Assembly (NCBI GenBank): GCA_946536145.1
Contig: CAMNEA010000006.1
Coordinates: 16,566-80,565 of the forward strand
Origin: an uncultured Butyrivibrio sp.
Lineage (GTDB): Bacteria; Bacillota; Clostridia; Lachnospirales; Lachnospiraceae
Direction of reading: 5' to 3'
Length of the DNA stretch: 64,000 bases
The position numbers and the translations under genes are program-made. The notes beneath the pieces are model-generated. The model searched no databases. It was not told where the DNA came from and saw nothing but the letters and a program-made list of their open reading frames with translations. Within the stretch, counting starts at the first letter, position 1. Each line of letters begins with the position of its first letter. Positions 48,146 through 57,200 of the stretch are shown here, piece after piece.

Positions 48146-51100
48146 ACTTCTCCTCCTTTCTCCTTGGATGCTTTTCTTGCTTCCTCTTCCATCTCCGCAG
48201 CCTGGATCTTGCGGTCCTCTTCAACACGTCTTGCAAGCTCCTCTGCAGCTTCCTTGTCAGCATTCTGGATATCAGCCTGCTTCTGGGCGTAGATCTCGTC
48301 GAGGTTTATGACGCCCTTGTCAATTAGGCGGAAGAATGCATCCAGCGCATCGGGGTCAAACTGCGTTCCGCGCCCCCTTAGCATTTCATTCATAACATAG
48401 GCTGTGTCCATGTGGTTTCTGTAGACACGGTTGGAAGTCATCGCATCAAATGCATCGGCAACTCCTATAATACGTCCAAACAGAGGGATCTCCTCTCCCT
48501 TGAGTCCGTCCGGATAACCCTTGCCGTCATAGCGCTCATGGTGATACCTCGTGCCCTCTTCAACATGCTCTACAAGTGTGAAGTCCTTGAGTATCTCCGC
48601 GCCTCTTGTAACATGTGATTTCATCTGTACATACTCTTCATCTGTGAGCCTTCCCACCTTATTGAGCACGCTGTCAGGAACACCTATCTTGCCGATATCA
48701 TGCATCTGGGCAGCTTTCTTGAGGTTGGATAACATCCTCTCCTTCTGCCACCACTTAAAGCAGTTCATCTCCTGCGCTATAAGTACAGAGTACTCAGCAA
48801 CCCTCAGGGAGTGCTGATGGGTTCTGACGTCCTTGGCATCGACTGCATTTGCTATCGCCATTACCGTCTCATTGGCCATATTGATCTTTATCTGCTGCTG
48901 GTTGAGCTGTCTTTGAACAACAAACCATGTGAACCAGATAATGATCATAGACAGAATCAGTATCATATAGAAAAAGAAATATGGCTGTTCATAGAATTCG
49001 CCTATCTTGACAAGCTCAAACTTGCGCTCCTCCAAAACCCTGCTCCCTGCGCTGTCAAAAATAGCAAGGTGGAAGGTGTATGTACCTGCCGGAAGATTGA
49101 CGTAGACGATATTGTTGAGACTGCTCTGAGGAGAAATAGTCCACTGTCTGTCGTAGCCCTGAAGGTAGTAACCGACATTCGGCTCCTGTACCGTATAGTT
49201 GAGGATCTCAGGGGCAAGCTCTATCCTGCTGACTCCCTGCCCTACCTCTATGGCTCCCTTCTTCGTAACAGGCTGCTGTATTCCGTCAAGCTTAACCGAT
49301 GCCAGCTGCATTCTGTAGGAACGGACATCACTGTTGTATTTCTCAACGTCTATCATATATACGCCAGTATCACATGGAAGAAGCAGTTCTCCCTTGCCGC
49401 CGTAGCAGTTCCAGGAATTGGCTGTAAGGGATGTTCCAAGTCCTCTTCTTGCATCGAGAAGCTCCCAGGCAATCTCGCCGCCTGCGACAAGTTCATCTCT
49501 CTCAACCACATAGATTCCGGCACTTGACATAACAAAAAGAGTGTCTTCGTCCTTGACCCAGATATCGTAGTTGTTAAAATACGGGAACTTATCAAGTACT
49601 CTGATAGTGCCCTCAGGTTCAAGGTAGCACAGGCTGTTGCTGGTTACTATGAACACTCCCTCAGACTTTGGATCTTTTACTGTTCTAAGGATTACTTCAC
49701 TGCTAAGACCGTCTTCGCGCTTCAGCATATCTGTCACTTTGCCGTCCTTTATGACTGCGATGCCATCGCCGTCGGTACCGGCAAGAATGCTGCCGTCGCT
49801 CATCTCTGTTATGGTCAGTATCATTGAGTTGATAAGGCCGTCCTCATTGCGAATTGTCCTGACTACCTTATGGTCTTTGATGTAACTGATACCGCCTTCA
49901 CCTGCCGCGATGATTGTTCCGTCAGAAAGTCCTGTCACAATGCGGGCTCTCTTTCCAAAACTTCCGTTGTCAGCATCATAGGTCCATATCTCGCCATTCT
50001 GTGAATATTCTAAAAGCCCGTTTCCGTATGTGCATATCCACAGATGATTGTCCTCATCCACGTACATGCACCGTATGCGTACTCCTTCAAGCTCCTGCGT
50101 CATCTTATTATGAATCTGTCTGTGGCAGGGCTTATCCACGATATCAAGTCCCTTGTCGGTTCCGATATAGTAAAATCCGTGCCATGAAATAACCGCATTT
50201 ACAACTTTCCTCTCCATACCAATAGCTCCGTAGATATCCTTGAACGGAGATTTTGCAAGGCGAAGCAGTCCAAGTCTCGATGATGTAAACCACAGATTTC
50301 CCTGATAGTCATAGAGCATATTGTCAATTGAGTTATTAAATTCGTTGGTATTTAACCTGTGGTATCCGTTTATGTCAAAATATGCCACACCGCTGTCAGT
50401 GGTAATAAACAGTGTGCCATCGTTCAGATAGTTCATATTATTGATACTGCTCACATCCTCACAGGTCAGGATATCGGTCAGCTTTAATTTATCACCGAAA
50501 ATATCGTAGGAGTATATATGATTGGTAGAAGTTCCGACCATCAGCGTTCCGTCAGGTGAAAAAGCGCAGCAATTGAACAGCTCCTGGTCATCAGGGAGCT
50601 TTGCAGAAGTTAAGACATTGCCATTGCTAAGGAGAAAGAGTCTGCCGTCTGATGCGATCGTTGCAACATGACCGTTCTGATCTGCCGTGATACTCTCGGC
50701 ATAATAGACTTCATCAAGTGTATGCACAGCCTTAAGACCATTGTTCATCTCAATGATCTGCATACTGCTGCTGGTTCCTACATAGTAATATCCGTCTGTT
50801 CCACGGATTATAGACCTTACCGAATTGGATGGAAGCCCGCTCGAAGTATCTATCACATTGACTATCTCTTCACGGATTGCAATGGAAAGACCATTGTCGT
50901 TGGTGCCAATCCAGAGTCGTCCTTCTTCATCAACATAGAGGCAGTTGACATTCTTGACAGATTCATAATCATCGATCCAGCGAAACTCTTTTCCGTTATA
51001 GCGGTATAATCCTGCATAGGTTCCTATCCACAATACACCGTCATTGGTCTGCGCTATATCATTGGCTTCACCGCAGGGAAGACCATTGTTGCTGCTGTAG

Positions 51101-51807
51101 ATACTGTGAACATAGTCATTAAAATCCGGTGCCTCAACGTCAAATGTATTCTCTGCTCTTACGCCAAGCGGCATCGCAAAACCAAGACTGAGAAAAAGGC
51201 ATAAAGTCACAGCTGCCTTTCCAGCTTTTCCTTTTAGTTTTTCTTTCTCATTAGTCTGATCAATGTTCCAGTGCCTTATACGCACAAACAGATACAGAAG
51301 TGCGATCGTAAGTACCTTGTCGGTAAATTCAATGGCCAGCTGGCCGATAACATAGCAGGCAAAAGGCGGCCAGTCCCTGTCGATAAGATAATCAATGACT
51401 CCGTTTCCCCACTTATTGCCGCAATAGCCGCCGTCAAAAATCAGATTGATAGGAACCGATACTATAAGCGAAAAAAGAACCGAAAGTGTAGCGGCCTGCA
51501 TGAATCCGTAAAACCTGTCAAACCACTTTCCCTTTGCCGCAACTCCTATGATAATTCCAAGGGTAATACTCGTAATAGAATAGAAAAGTGAGATCTGGTT
51601 GATAATGCAAAACGCAATATTACCGGTCACTCCCACTACCGCTCCGCAGAAGGGACCGGCGAAGTAGGCACACAGAACTGTGCCAAGCGAATCTGCCCAG
51701 AGAGGCAGCTCCAGCCATGAACATAACAGTTTCCCTCCAATGTTCAGGCATACGCATAAAGCAACAAATAAAACTATCTGCCACGTTTTTCTCTTTTTCA
51801 TACCCAA
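48142..51807 (-). CDS. ECF S-component-like membrane domain + regulator propeller + Y_Y_Y + TM + HD-GYP domain protein
   Basis: N-terminal TM block ADSLGTVLCAYFAGPFCGAVVGVTGNIAFCI; repeated DGVLWIGTYAGLYRYNGKEF-type blades; HD-GYP MHDIGKIGVPDSVLNKVGRLTDEEYVQMKSHVTRGAEIL...RYHHERYDGKGYPDGLKGEEIPLFGRIIGVADAFDAMTSNRVYR. Confidence 0.9.
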   Translation of the reverse strand: MGMKKRKTWQIVLFVALCVCLNIGGKLLCSWLELPLWADSLGTVLCAYFAGPFCGAVVGVTGNIAFCIINQISLFYSITSITLGIIIGVAAKGKWFDRFYGFMQAATLSVLFSLIVSVPINLIFDGGYCGNKWGNGVIDYLIDRDWPPFACYVIGQLAIEFTDKVLTIALLYLFVRIRHWNIDQTNEKEKLKGKAGKAAVTLCLFLSLGFAMPLGVRAENTFDVEAPDFNDYVHSIYSSNNGLPCGEANDIAQTNDGVLWIGTYAGLYRYNGKEFRWIDDYESVKNVNCLYVDEEGRLWIGTNDNGLSIAIREEIVNVIDTSSGLPSNSVRSIIRGTDGYYYVGTSSSMQIIEMNNGLKAVHTLDEVYYAESITADQNGHVATIASDGRLFLLSNGNVLTSAKLPDDQELFNCCAFSPDGTLMVGTSTNHIYSYDIFGDKLKLTDILTCEDVSSINNMNYLNDGTLFITTDSGVAYFDINGYHRLNTNEFNNSIDNMLYDYQGNLWFTSSRLGLLRLAKSPFKDIYGAIGMERKVVNAVISWHGFYYIGTDKGLDIVDKPCHRQIHNKMTQELEGVRIRCMYVDEDNHLWICTYGNGLLEYSQNGEIWTYDADNGSFGKRARIVTGLSDGTIIAAGEGGISYIKDHKVVRTIRNEDGLINSMILTITEMSDGSILAGTDGDGIAVIKDGKVTDMLKREDGLSSEVILRTVKDPKSEGVFIVTSNSLCYLEPEGTIRVLDKFPYFNNYDIWVKDEDTLFVMSSAGIYVVERDELVAGGEIAWELLDARRGLGTSLTANSWNCYGGKGELLLPCDTGVYMIDVEKYNSDVRSYRMQLASVKLDGIQQPVTKKGAIEVGQGVSRIELAPEILNYTVQEPNVGYYLQGYDRQWTISPQSSLNNIVYVNLPAGTYTFHLAIFDSAGSRVLEERKFELVKIGEFYEQPYFFFYMILILSMIIIWFTWFVVQRQLNQQQIKINMANETVMAIANAVDAKDVRTHQHSLRVAEYSVLIAQEMNCFKWWQKERMLSNLKKAAQMHDIGKIGVPDSVLNKVGRLTDEEYVQMKSHVTRGAEILKDFTLVEHVEEGTRYHHERYDGKGYPDGLKGEEIPLFGRIIGVADAFDAMTSNRVYRNHMDTAYVMNEMLRGRGTQFDPDALDAFFRLIDKGVINLDEIYAQKQADIQNADKEAAEELARRVEEDRKIQAAEMEEEARKASKEKGGEV

Positions 51808-51824
51808 TCCCCTTATTAATATTT

Positions 51825-52249
51825 TCAGAGCAGTATCCCTGCATGTATGGCATTTCTTGTTGAAAGAACATCCTCCCCAAGAATCTGTCGCAAAAGTTTG
51901 TCCGTATTGCTGTCATCGGCAACAAAAGATATCGCACCGTTATTGCCCAAAAGCGGCATGACATCCGTTGCAAATCTCGTCATCAGAGCCAGAGCATCGA
52001 TCCTGTCGCCTATAGTAATGAGAGATTCGATCACAACCTCGTTCTTTATCTCGGTCTTCTTGGACAGAATTATACCACTTATATTTGTCCCCATTATAGC
52101 ACCAAAACTCAGATCTTCGTCATATAAACCGCTTACAAAAATCCTGGGGTTTATGCTGTAGCACAAAAAGAGAGATGATACTGACCGATCTCTCTCTTAT
52201 GCTTGCGAGTATTGCCCTTCTCATCCACTGTGATCCTGCCGTACTTCAT
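51825..52249 (-). other. Possible single gene split by a -1 frameshift (MKYGRITVDEKGNTRKHKREIGQYHLSF / LCYSINPRIFVSGLYDEDLSFGAIMGTN...), unknown function
   Basis: 5' frame has ATG at 52247-52249 with GGAGG overlapping the upstream stop; 3' frame (51825..52166) has no ATG or RBS near its beginning; the frames meet at a T5 run. Confidence 0.5.
52165..52199 (-). terminator. Rho-independent-type hairpin with U-tract, overlapping the possible frameshift site
   Basis: Minus strand AAGAGAGAGAT-cggtcagt-ATCATCTCTCTTTTT. Confidence 0.6.
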
Positions 52250-52256
52250 AGACCGT

Positions 52257-53957
52257 TTATAACCTCCTTATTGCAAGCATTGTTATATCGTCAAACTGAT
52301 CGGCGCTTTGCTTGAACTCATCAAGTTCATCCTTCATGGATTCTATGAGTTCTCTCGGCTGCATGTCCTTAAATCTGTTAAGTACCCTGCCTATCCTGTC
52401 AAGACCGAAGAGCTCTCCCCCTTCATCCTGGGCCTCAGCAACTCCATCTGTATAGACATAGAGCATTCCGCCCTCCGGAATTGTGAATGAATAATCCTCA
52501 TACTCCATTCCCTCAAGGCATCCCAGTACAACTCCATGTGGCTCCTCAAAGAGCTCAAAGCATCCGTCAATGCCCGTAATAAACGGAAATTCGTGTCCTG
52601 CGTTTGCGGCAGTTACCGTAAATGTCTCCGTGTCCACTATTCCAAGCCAGGCTGTGAGAAACATGGAGCTTGGATTGTCTGCACACAGACTGTCATTGGT
52701 TATACTAAGTACCTGCGCCGGTGTCCTTCCCGGGATGCAGTTGCTCCTTAGAAGTGATTTACTGGTCATCATGAAAAGAGCTGCCGGGATTCCCTTGTCA
52801 GAAACATCCGCAATGACCAGCCCTATGTGTGTTTCATCTATTCTGAAGAAATCATAAAAGTCTCCACCCACATCCCTTGCAGGTACCATAGTGGCAAATA
52901 GTTTAAACCTGTCATTTCCGGGAAAAGACTCAAAGTTTACCGGAAGTGCGCCGCTTTGTATATTCCTTGCAAGCTCAAGCTCGGTGGCAATTCTCTCTCT
53001 GGTAGCAGCATCCTTCCTGATCTGCAGGAATGATGCCTCTATTTCCTTCTCCATATCCACCATGGTCTTCCAGAGTTCTTCGATCTCATCGCCGGTGTTT
53101 AGCGCCAGATCTTCAAATACGGATCTGTACTCTCCGCCTTCACCATGATCGCCAATGTCTTTATACCGCCTTGCACTGGCGGTCAGCTCATCAAGAGGTC
53201 TGACAACGCGCATCTTCATCCTCTTGGCCGTTCTGTTTGAACACCAGAGAATAACAAGCAGCATCAAGGGAATATAAATACCAATTATTGTCCATATCTC
53301 ATTTGCAAGTTTGTCTAGCGGCACATTTACAGCAATATATCCCACAAGTTTGCCATACTCATCGTAGATTCCCCGATAGTCTGTACCTACCCAGCCCGAT
53401 GTCTTTCCATAAGCTACCGGCATAAACCAGTCCGACTTCATCGCTTTTTCTATGGTTGCAGGCTTTTCAATATCACCGTTGTCATCTGAAACCCACTGAG
53501 CCGGAAGATAAGCGCTGTCAGGATCGTTTCCATCCATTACAAAAACAAGTCGCTTTGCCCTTTCATCCATAAATACATAGGCAATATTATCAATCTGTGC
53601 TCTCTCCCTGATAAGTGACAGAACATTTCTTTTCGCAAGGAATTCTTCATCTATATATGGGATTATCAGCTGCTTATACTCATCAGAAAATTCATCTGCT
53701 CGGATTTCCTCAGGAGTTGAATAATATAATTCTTTTACCCACTTAATGGTGTCAAGGATATACTGCTCTCCAATGAGCTGTGTTGCTATCTCGCCCTCAT
53801 GGCGAAGCTCTCTCTTGTAGGTACCCATGGATGGGAAGATCACAATCAGGTGCACAATAAGCGTTGATAGTCCGAGAAGTACAAACATCCCAAAAAGGAT
53901 AGCCCTATTGACTACCCTTTCCAGTGAATCTTTTGGTTTTAATGATTTGTATGCCAT
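52257..53957 (-). CDS. PP2C-type SpoIIE-family serine phosphatase with membrane sensor domain
   Basis: LARNIQSGALPVNFESFPGNDRFKLFATMVPARDVGGDFYDFFRIDETHIGLVIADVSDKGIPAALFM. Confidence 0.93.
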   Translation of the reverse strand: MAYKSLKPKDSLERVVNRAILFGMFVLLGLSTLIVHLIVIFPSMGTYKRELRHEGEIATQLIGEQYILDTIKWVKELYYSTPEEIRADEFSDEYKQLIIPYIDEEFLAKRNVLSLIRERAQIDNIAYVFMDERAKRLVFVMDGNDPDSAYLPAQWVSDDNGDIEKPATIEKAMKSDWFMPVAYGKTSGWVGTDYRGIYDEYGKLVGYIAVNVPLDKLANEIWTIIGIYIPLMLLVILWCSNRTAKRMKMRVVRPLDELTASARRYKDIGDHGEGGEYRSVFEDLALNTGDEIEELWKTMVDMEKEIEASFLQIRKDAATRERIATELELARNIQSGALPVNFESFPGNDRFKLFATMVPARDVGGDFYDFFRIDETHIGLVIADVSDKGIPAALFMMTSKSLLRSNCIPGRTPAQVLSITNDSLCADNPSSMFLTAWLGIVDTETFTVTAANAGHEFPFITGIDGCFELFEEPHGVVLGCLEGMEYEDYSFTIPEGGMLYVYTDGVAEAQDEGGELFGLDRIGRVLNRFKDMQPRELIESMKDELDEFKQSADQFDDITMLAIRRL

Positions 53958-53991
53958 ACCTTCTCAGCCGCCTGAAATGTCACTTACCGCC

Positions 53992-54153
53992 TTATGAGCC
54001 ACTGCCGAAAACACTGCCGTTTCCGCCTCCCTTATCAGTGTTATATCCTGATTCCGGATCCACATCTTTATTCGGTGGATTTACTCCTCCTGCAACATTT
54101 TGCAGAGCTGCCTCTTCCACTTCGAGTCCTTCTATGTTCTTATTGATATCCAT
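53992..54153 (-). CDS. 53-aa double-glycine-leader-like peptide (MDINKNIEGLEVEEAALQNVAGGVNPPNKDVDPESGYNTDKGGGNGSVFGSGS)
   Basis: RBS GGAGG 6-10 nt upstream of ATG; leader-like acidic helix ending in VAGG; Gly/Pro/Asp-rich core. Confidence 0.65.
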   Translation of the reverse strand: MDINKNIEGLEVEEAALQNVAGGVNPPNKDVDPESGYNTDKGGGNGSVFGSGS

Positions 54154-54219
54154 TTGACACCTCCGTAGTATTATCATCTCTGTAAATTTATACGAACTGT
54201 GATAGGCTGTGGCAATTAT

Positions 54220-57200
54220 TTATGCGAGATTTCCAAAATCATCATCATTCCTGCTCTGGAATGCAGGCATATACAGTATTGCTATGCACAGTCCCGCACT
54301 TATTATCGCGATGATGAACAGCCATACAGTTGCTCCGCCTCTCTGATCAAAGATATCGGTAAATCTGATGGAAGTACCCTTTGCAGCATCCTCATTATCG
54401 GCTTCAAGAAGTCCCTCCTGGTAATTCATGTCAGCACCTGTAAGTATCTTTTCCGGTGTGATGACAACCGTATAATCTGAAGCCTCGGTGATAGGGAACT
54501 GAACGTATCCGTTGTCATCAACAACAGTTGTTCCGACAGCCGTGATCTCTTTAGTCTCCTCGTCGTACTTATAAAGGGTTGCATTCATGCCGGCATGTTC
54601 CTTATTGGAAGGAACCGTGATAGTTGCCTCAAAGCCATAGTTCTCCTTACTTGTCATCGAGAACTCTACATGAGGATTGCTTCCAACCACTTCTGTAAGG
54701 TGCTTATTCGGAATATTCCTGCTTCCGAGCTTGACGCCCATATCTGCATAGGTAACAGTTGAAGCATTCTTCCAGGTAGGCGTGGCATTCGTTGTACCCT
54801 GCGTCTGACCTGCGGTCGTATTCGCTGTAACCTGGGTCTGACTTGTGGTATTAGCTGTGCTCTGGGTCTGTGCAGTGGTATTTGTTGTACCCTGCGCCTG
54901 ACCGGTGGTATTAGTTGTAACCTGGGTCTGAGCTGTGGTATTTGTTGTACCCTGCGCCTGACCGGTGGTATTAGCTGTAACCTGGGTCTGAGCGGTGGAT
55001 TCTGTTGTTCCCTGTGTCTGACTCGTGGTGTTTTCTGTTGTAACCTGTGTCTGACTTGCAGTGGTTTCTGTTGTTCCCGTCTGACTTGCGGTATTTGCTG
55101 TAACCTGGGTCTGAGCGGTAGGTTCTGTTATAGTTGTACCTTGTGTCTGAGCGGTAGTTTCCGCTGTGCCCTGTGTCTGACTTGCAGTGGTTTCTGTTGT
55201 TCCCTGCGTCTGAGCGGTGGGTTCTGTTGTAACCTCTGTCTGAGCAGTAGTTTCTGTCGTCCCCTGCTCTGTGCCGGTTGTTTCTGTTGCAGCCTGCGTC
55301 TGAGCGGTGGGTTCTGTTGTAACCTCTGTCTGAGCAGTAGTTTCTGTCGTCCCCTGCTCTGTGCCGGTTGTTTTTGTTGCAGCCTGCTCTGTGCCGGTTG
55401 TTTCTGTTGTTACTTGCTCTGTGCCGGTGGCATTTGCAGATGTAACGCTGCTTCCTTTTATCTCCCACGTCACATCATTTGGCATTCTGAGCTTCACGGA
55501 TACATCCTTGCCATCCATCGCATCAAACAGCTGACTCGATACCTGTGAGGTTCCGCTCATCTCGACTTCAATGACTGCACCCTCATCTGCTTTACTTACT
55601 TCGTTGGAGATCCTGCTCCATCCGCTGGTCTTGGCAAGACCGATGTTGGTATTACCTGTCGCGTCTGCAATATAAGGATCGCGGATAATATTGAAATCAG
55701 AATCCGAATCACTGTCTGTTCCCTTGTTCTCAGAACCATTGACTGTTCCATTTTCGGAACCGGAATCACTATTCTGCTTGTCTCCTGATCCTGCTATTCC
55801 ATTTGGCACAGGTGTAAGTCCGCTGCCGCCTCCGGCTCCTGCGCCTTCCTTCTGCGCATCGCCTGCGGCTGCACCTGTAGCTTCAGCTCCGTCAACTTCC
55901 TGGCTGGTTACCTCACTGACATTATCTGCCCTGTCAACCGCTGCAAAGTAGAAATTGTACTGCTTGCTTGGGTCAAGGCCGGATATGGTATAGGTTCCCA
56001 TCGAAACACCCTCAGCCTCCTTGCTGGTCTCAATAAGGATTCCCATGTCAAAAATGTACTGGCTTGAAGGTGCACCGCCTGATCCATTAGAAGCCTCGCT
56101 GTAGAGGAGCTTGAACCTGTCGACTCCACTGAGCTCATCCTTACCTGCCACTGCCACAATAGTACCCGATCCGTCATTAGCAGGTGTAACTGTAGCTACA
56201 TTCATCTTGGGCGCTACAGTGTCATACATTACATCTGCCGTAGACAGATTTACAGCATTATCATTCGGATCAACTATCTTGGCATAAATGTAGTTCTTCT
56301 GATCCTTGATTATCTCAGGCTTTTTGTCTTCTGAGTATTCTCTCCACTGCGAATCCTTCTCCTTGATAGCCGCCTCAACATCACTGGTGGATGAGTAGAA
56401 GGTATCACTGATAAAGTAGTAGATCTTATCAGCCTTGTAGCTGTAATCACCTGCAGTTATGGTGATCTTCTTTGCCTCCTTAGTATAGAAAGCCAGCGCA
56501 TCCTTTGAGTTGAACTTATCGCTCAAATAATCTCCAACCACGATCTTGGCATTGGTAGAATTGATTATCAGCTTAGTTATCACATCACTGATGTTTCCTG
56601 CTTTGTCAACTGCAACGATATACAGCTTGTAGTTCTTGGAAGAATCAAGCTTCTTTACCGTGCAGCTTCCGGTTGCATTTCCGTCTTCATCAGTGGTTGC
56701 TTCAATGGTAGTTCCATTCTTAACGATCTGCTTACCGTCGGGATCAGTCATGTCCCACTTAAGCTCTTTGCATACAAGCATGAACCTGTCAACTTTGCTA
56801 AGTGCGTCTTTACCACTGAGCTTAACAAGCGCGCTTTCACCACCTTCCTGATAGGTCACGGCTGAATCTGTGATAATCGGCGCAACGGTGTCGTAAATAA
56901 TCTTACCTGTGGAAAGATTTATTTGTTTCCCGTTTACATCAATTATCTTCACATAAATATAATTTCCCTCGTTCTCATTAGCCTGCGGTCTGTACTCTTC
57001 AGAATACTCACGCCACATAGACTCCTTCTCCTTGATGTCTGCTTCTACATCCTGGGGTGTTGGGAAGAACTTTTCGCTAATGTAATATTCAACTTTCGTC
57101 GCTTTTTCAGCTATTATTGCAACCTTTTGTGCATAATTCAGATTTACTGCTATACTATCTGATTTCTGGAACTCATCGCTATAGTATTCTTCACCTACCT

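Noticed and set aside
48811-49527. 238-aa plus-strand ORF opposite the HD-GYP gene
   Set aside because: Antisense to a well-supported CDS; composition Cys/Leu/Ser/His-rich, typical of shadow ORFs.
54220-54400. Looked for an LPxTG-type sorting signal linking the giant surface protein to the sortase at 3332-4624
   Set aside because: C-terminus is a TM helix followed by QSRNDDDFGNLA with no LPxTG/NPxTN motif before it.
54971-55468. 165-aa minus ORF rich in NRNHRSD repeats
   Set aside because: Alternate frame of the Thr/Gln repeat region in the giant surface gene.
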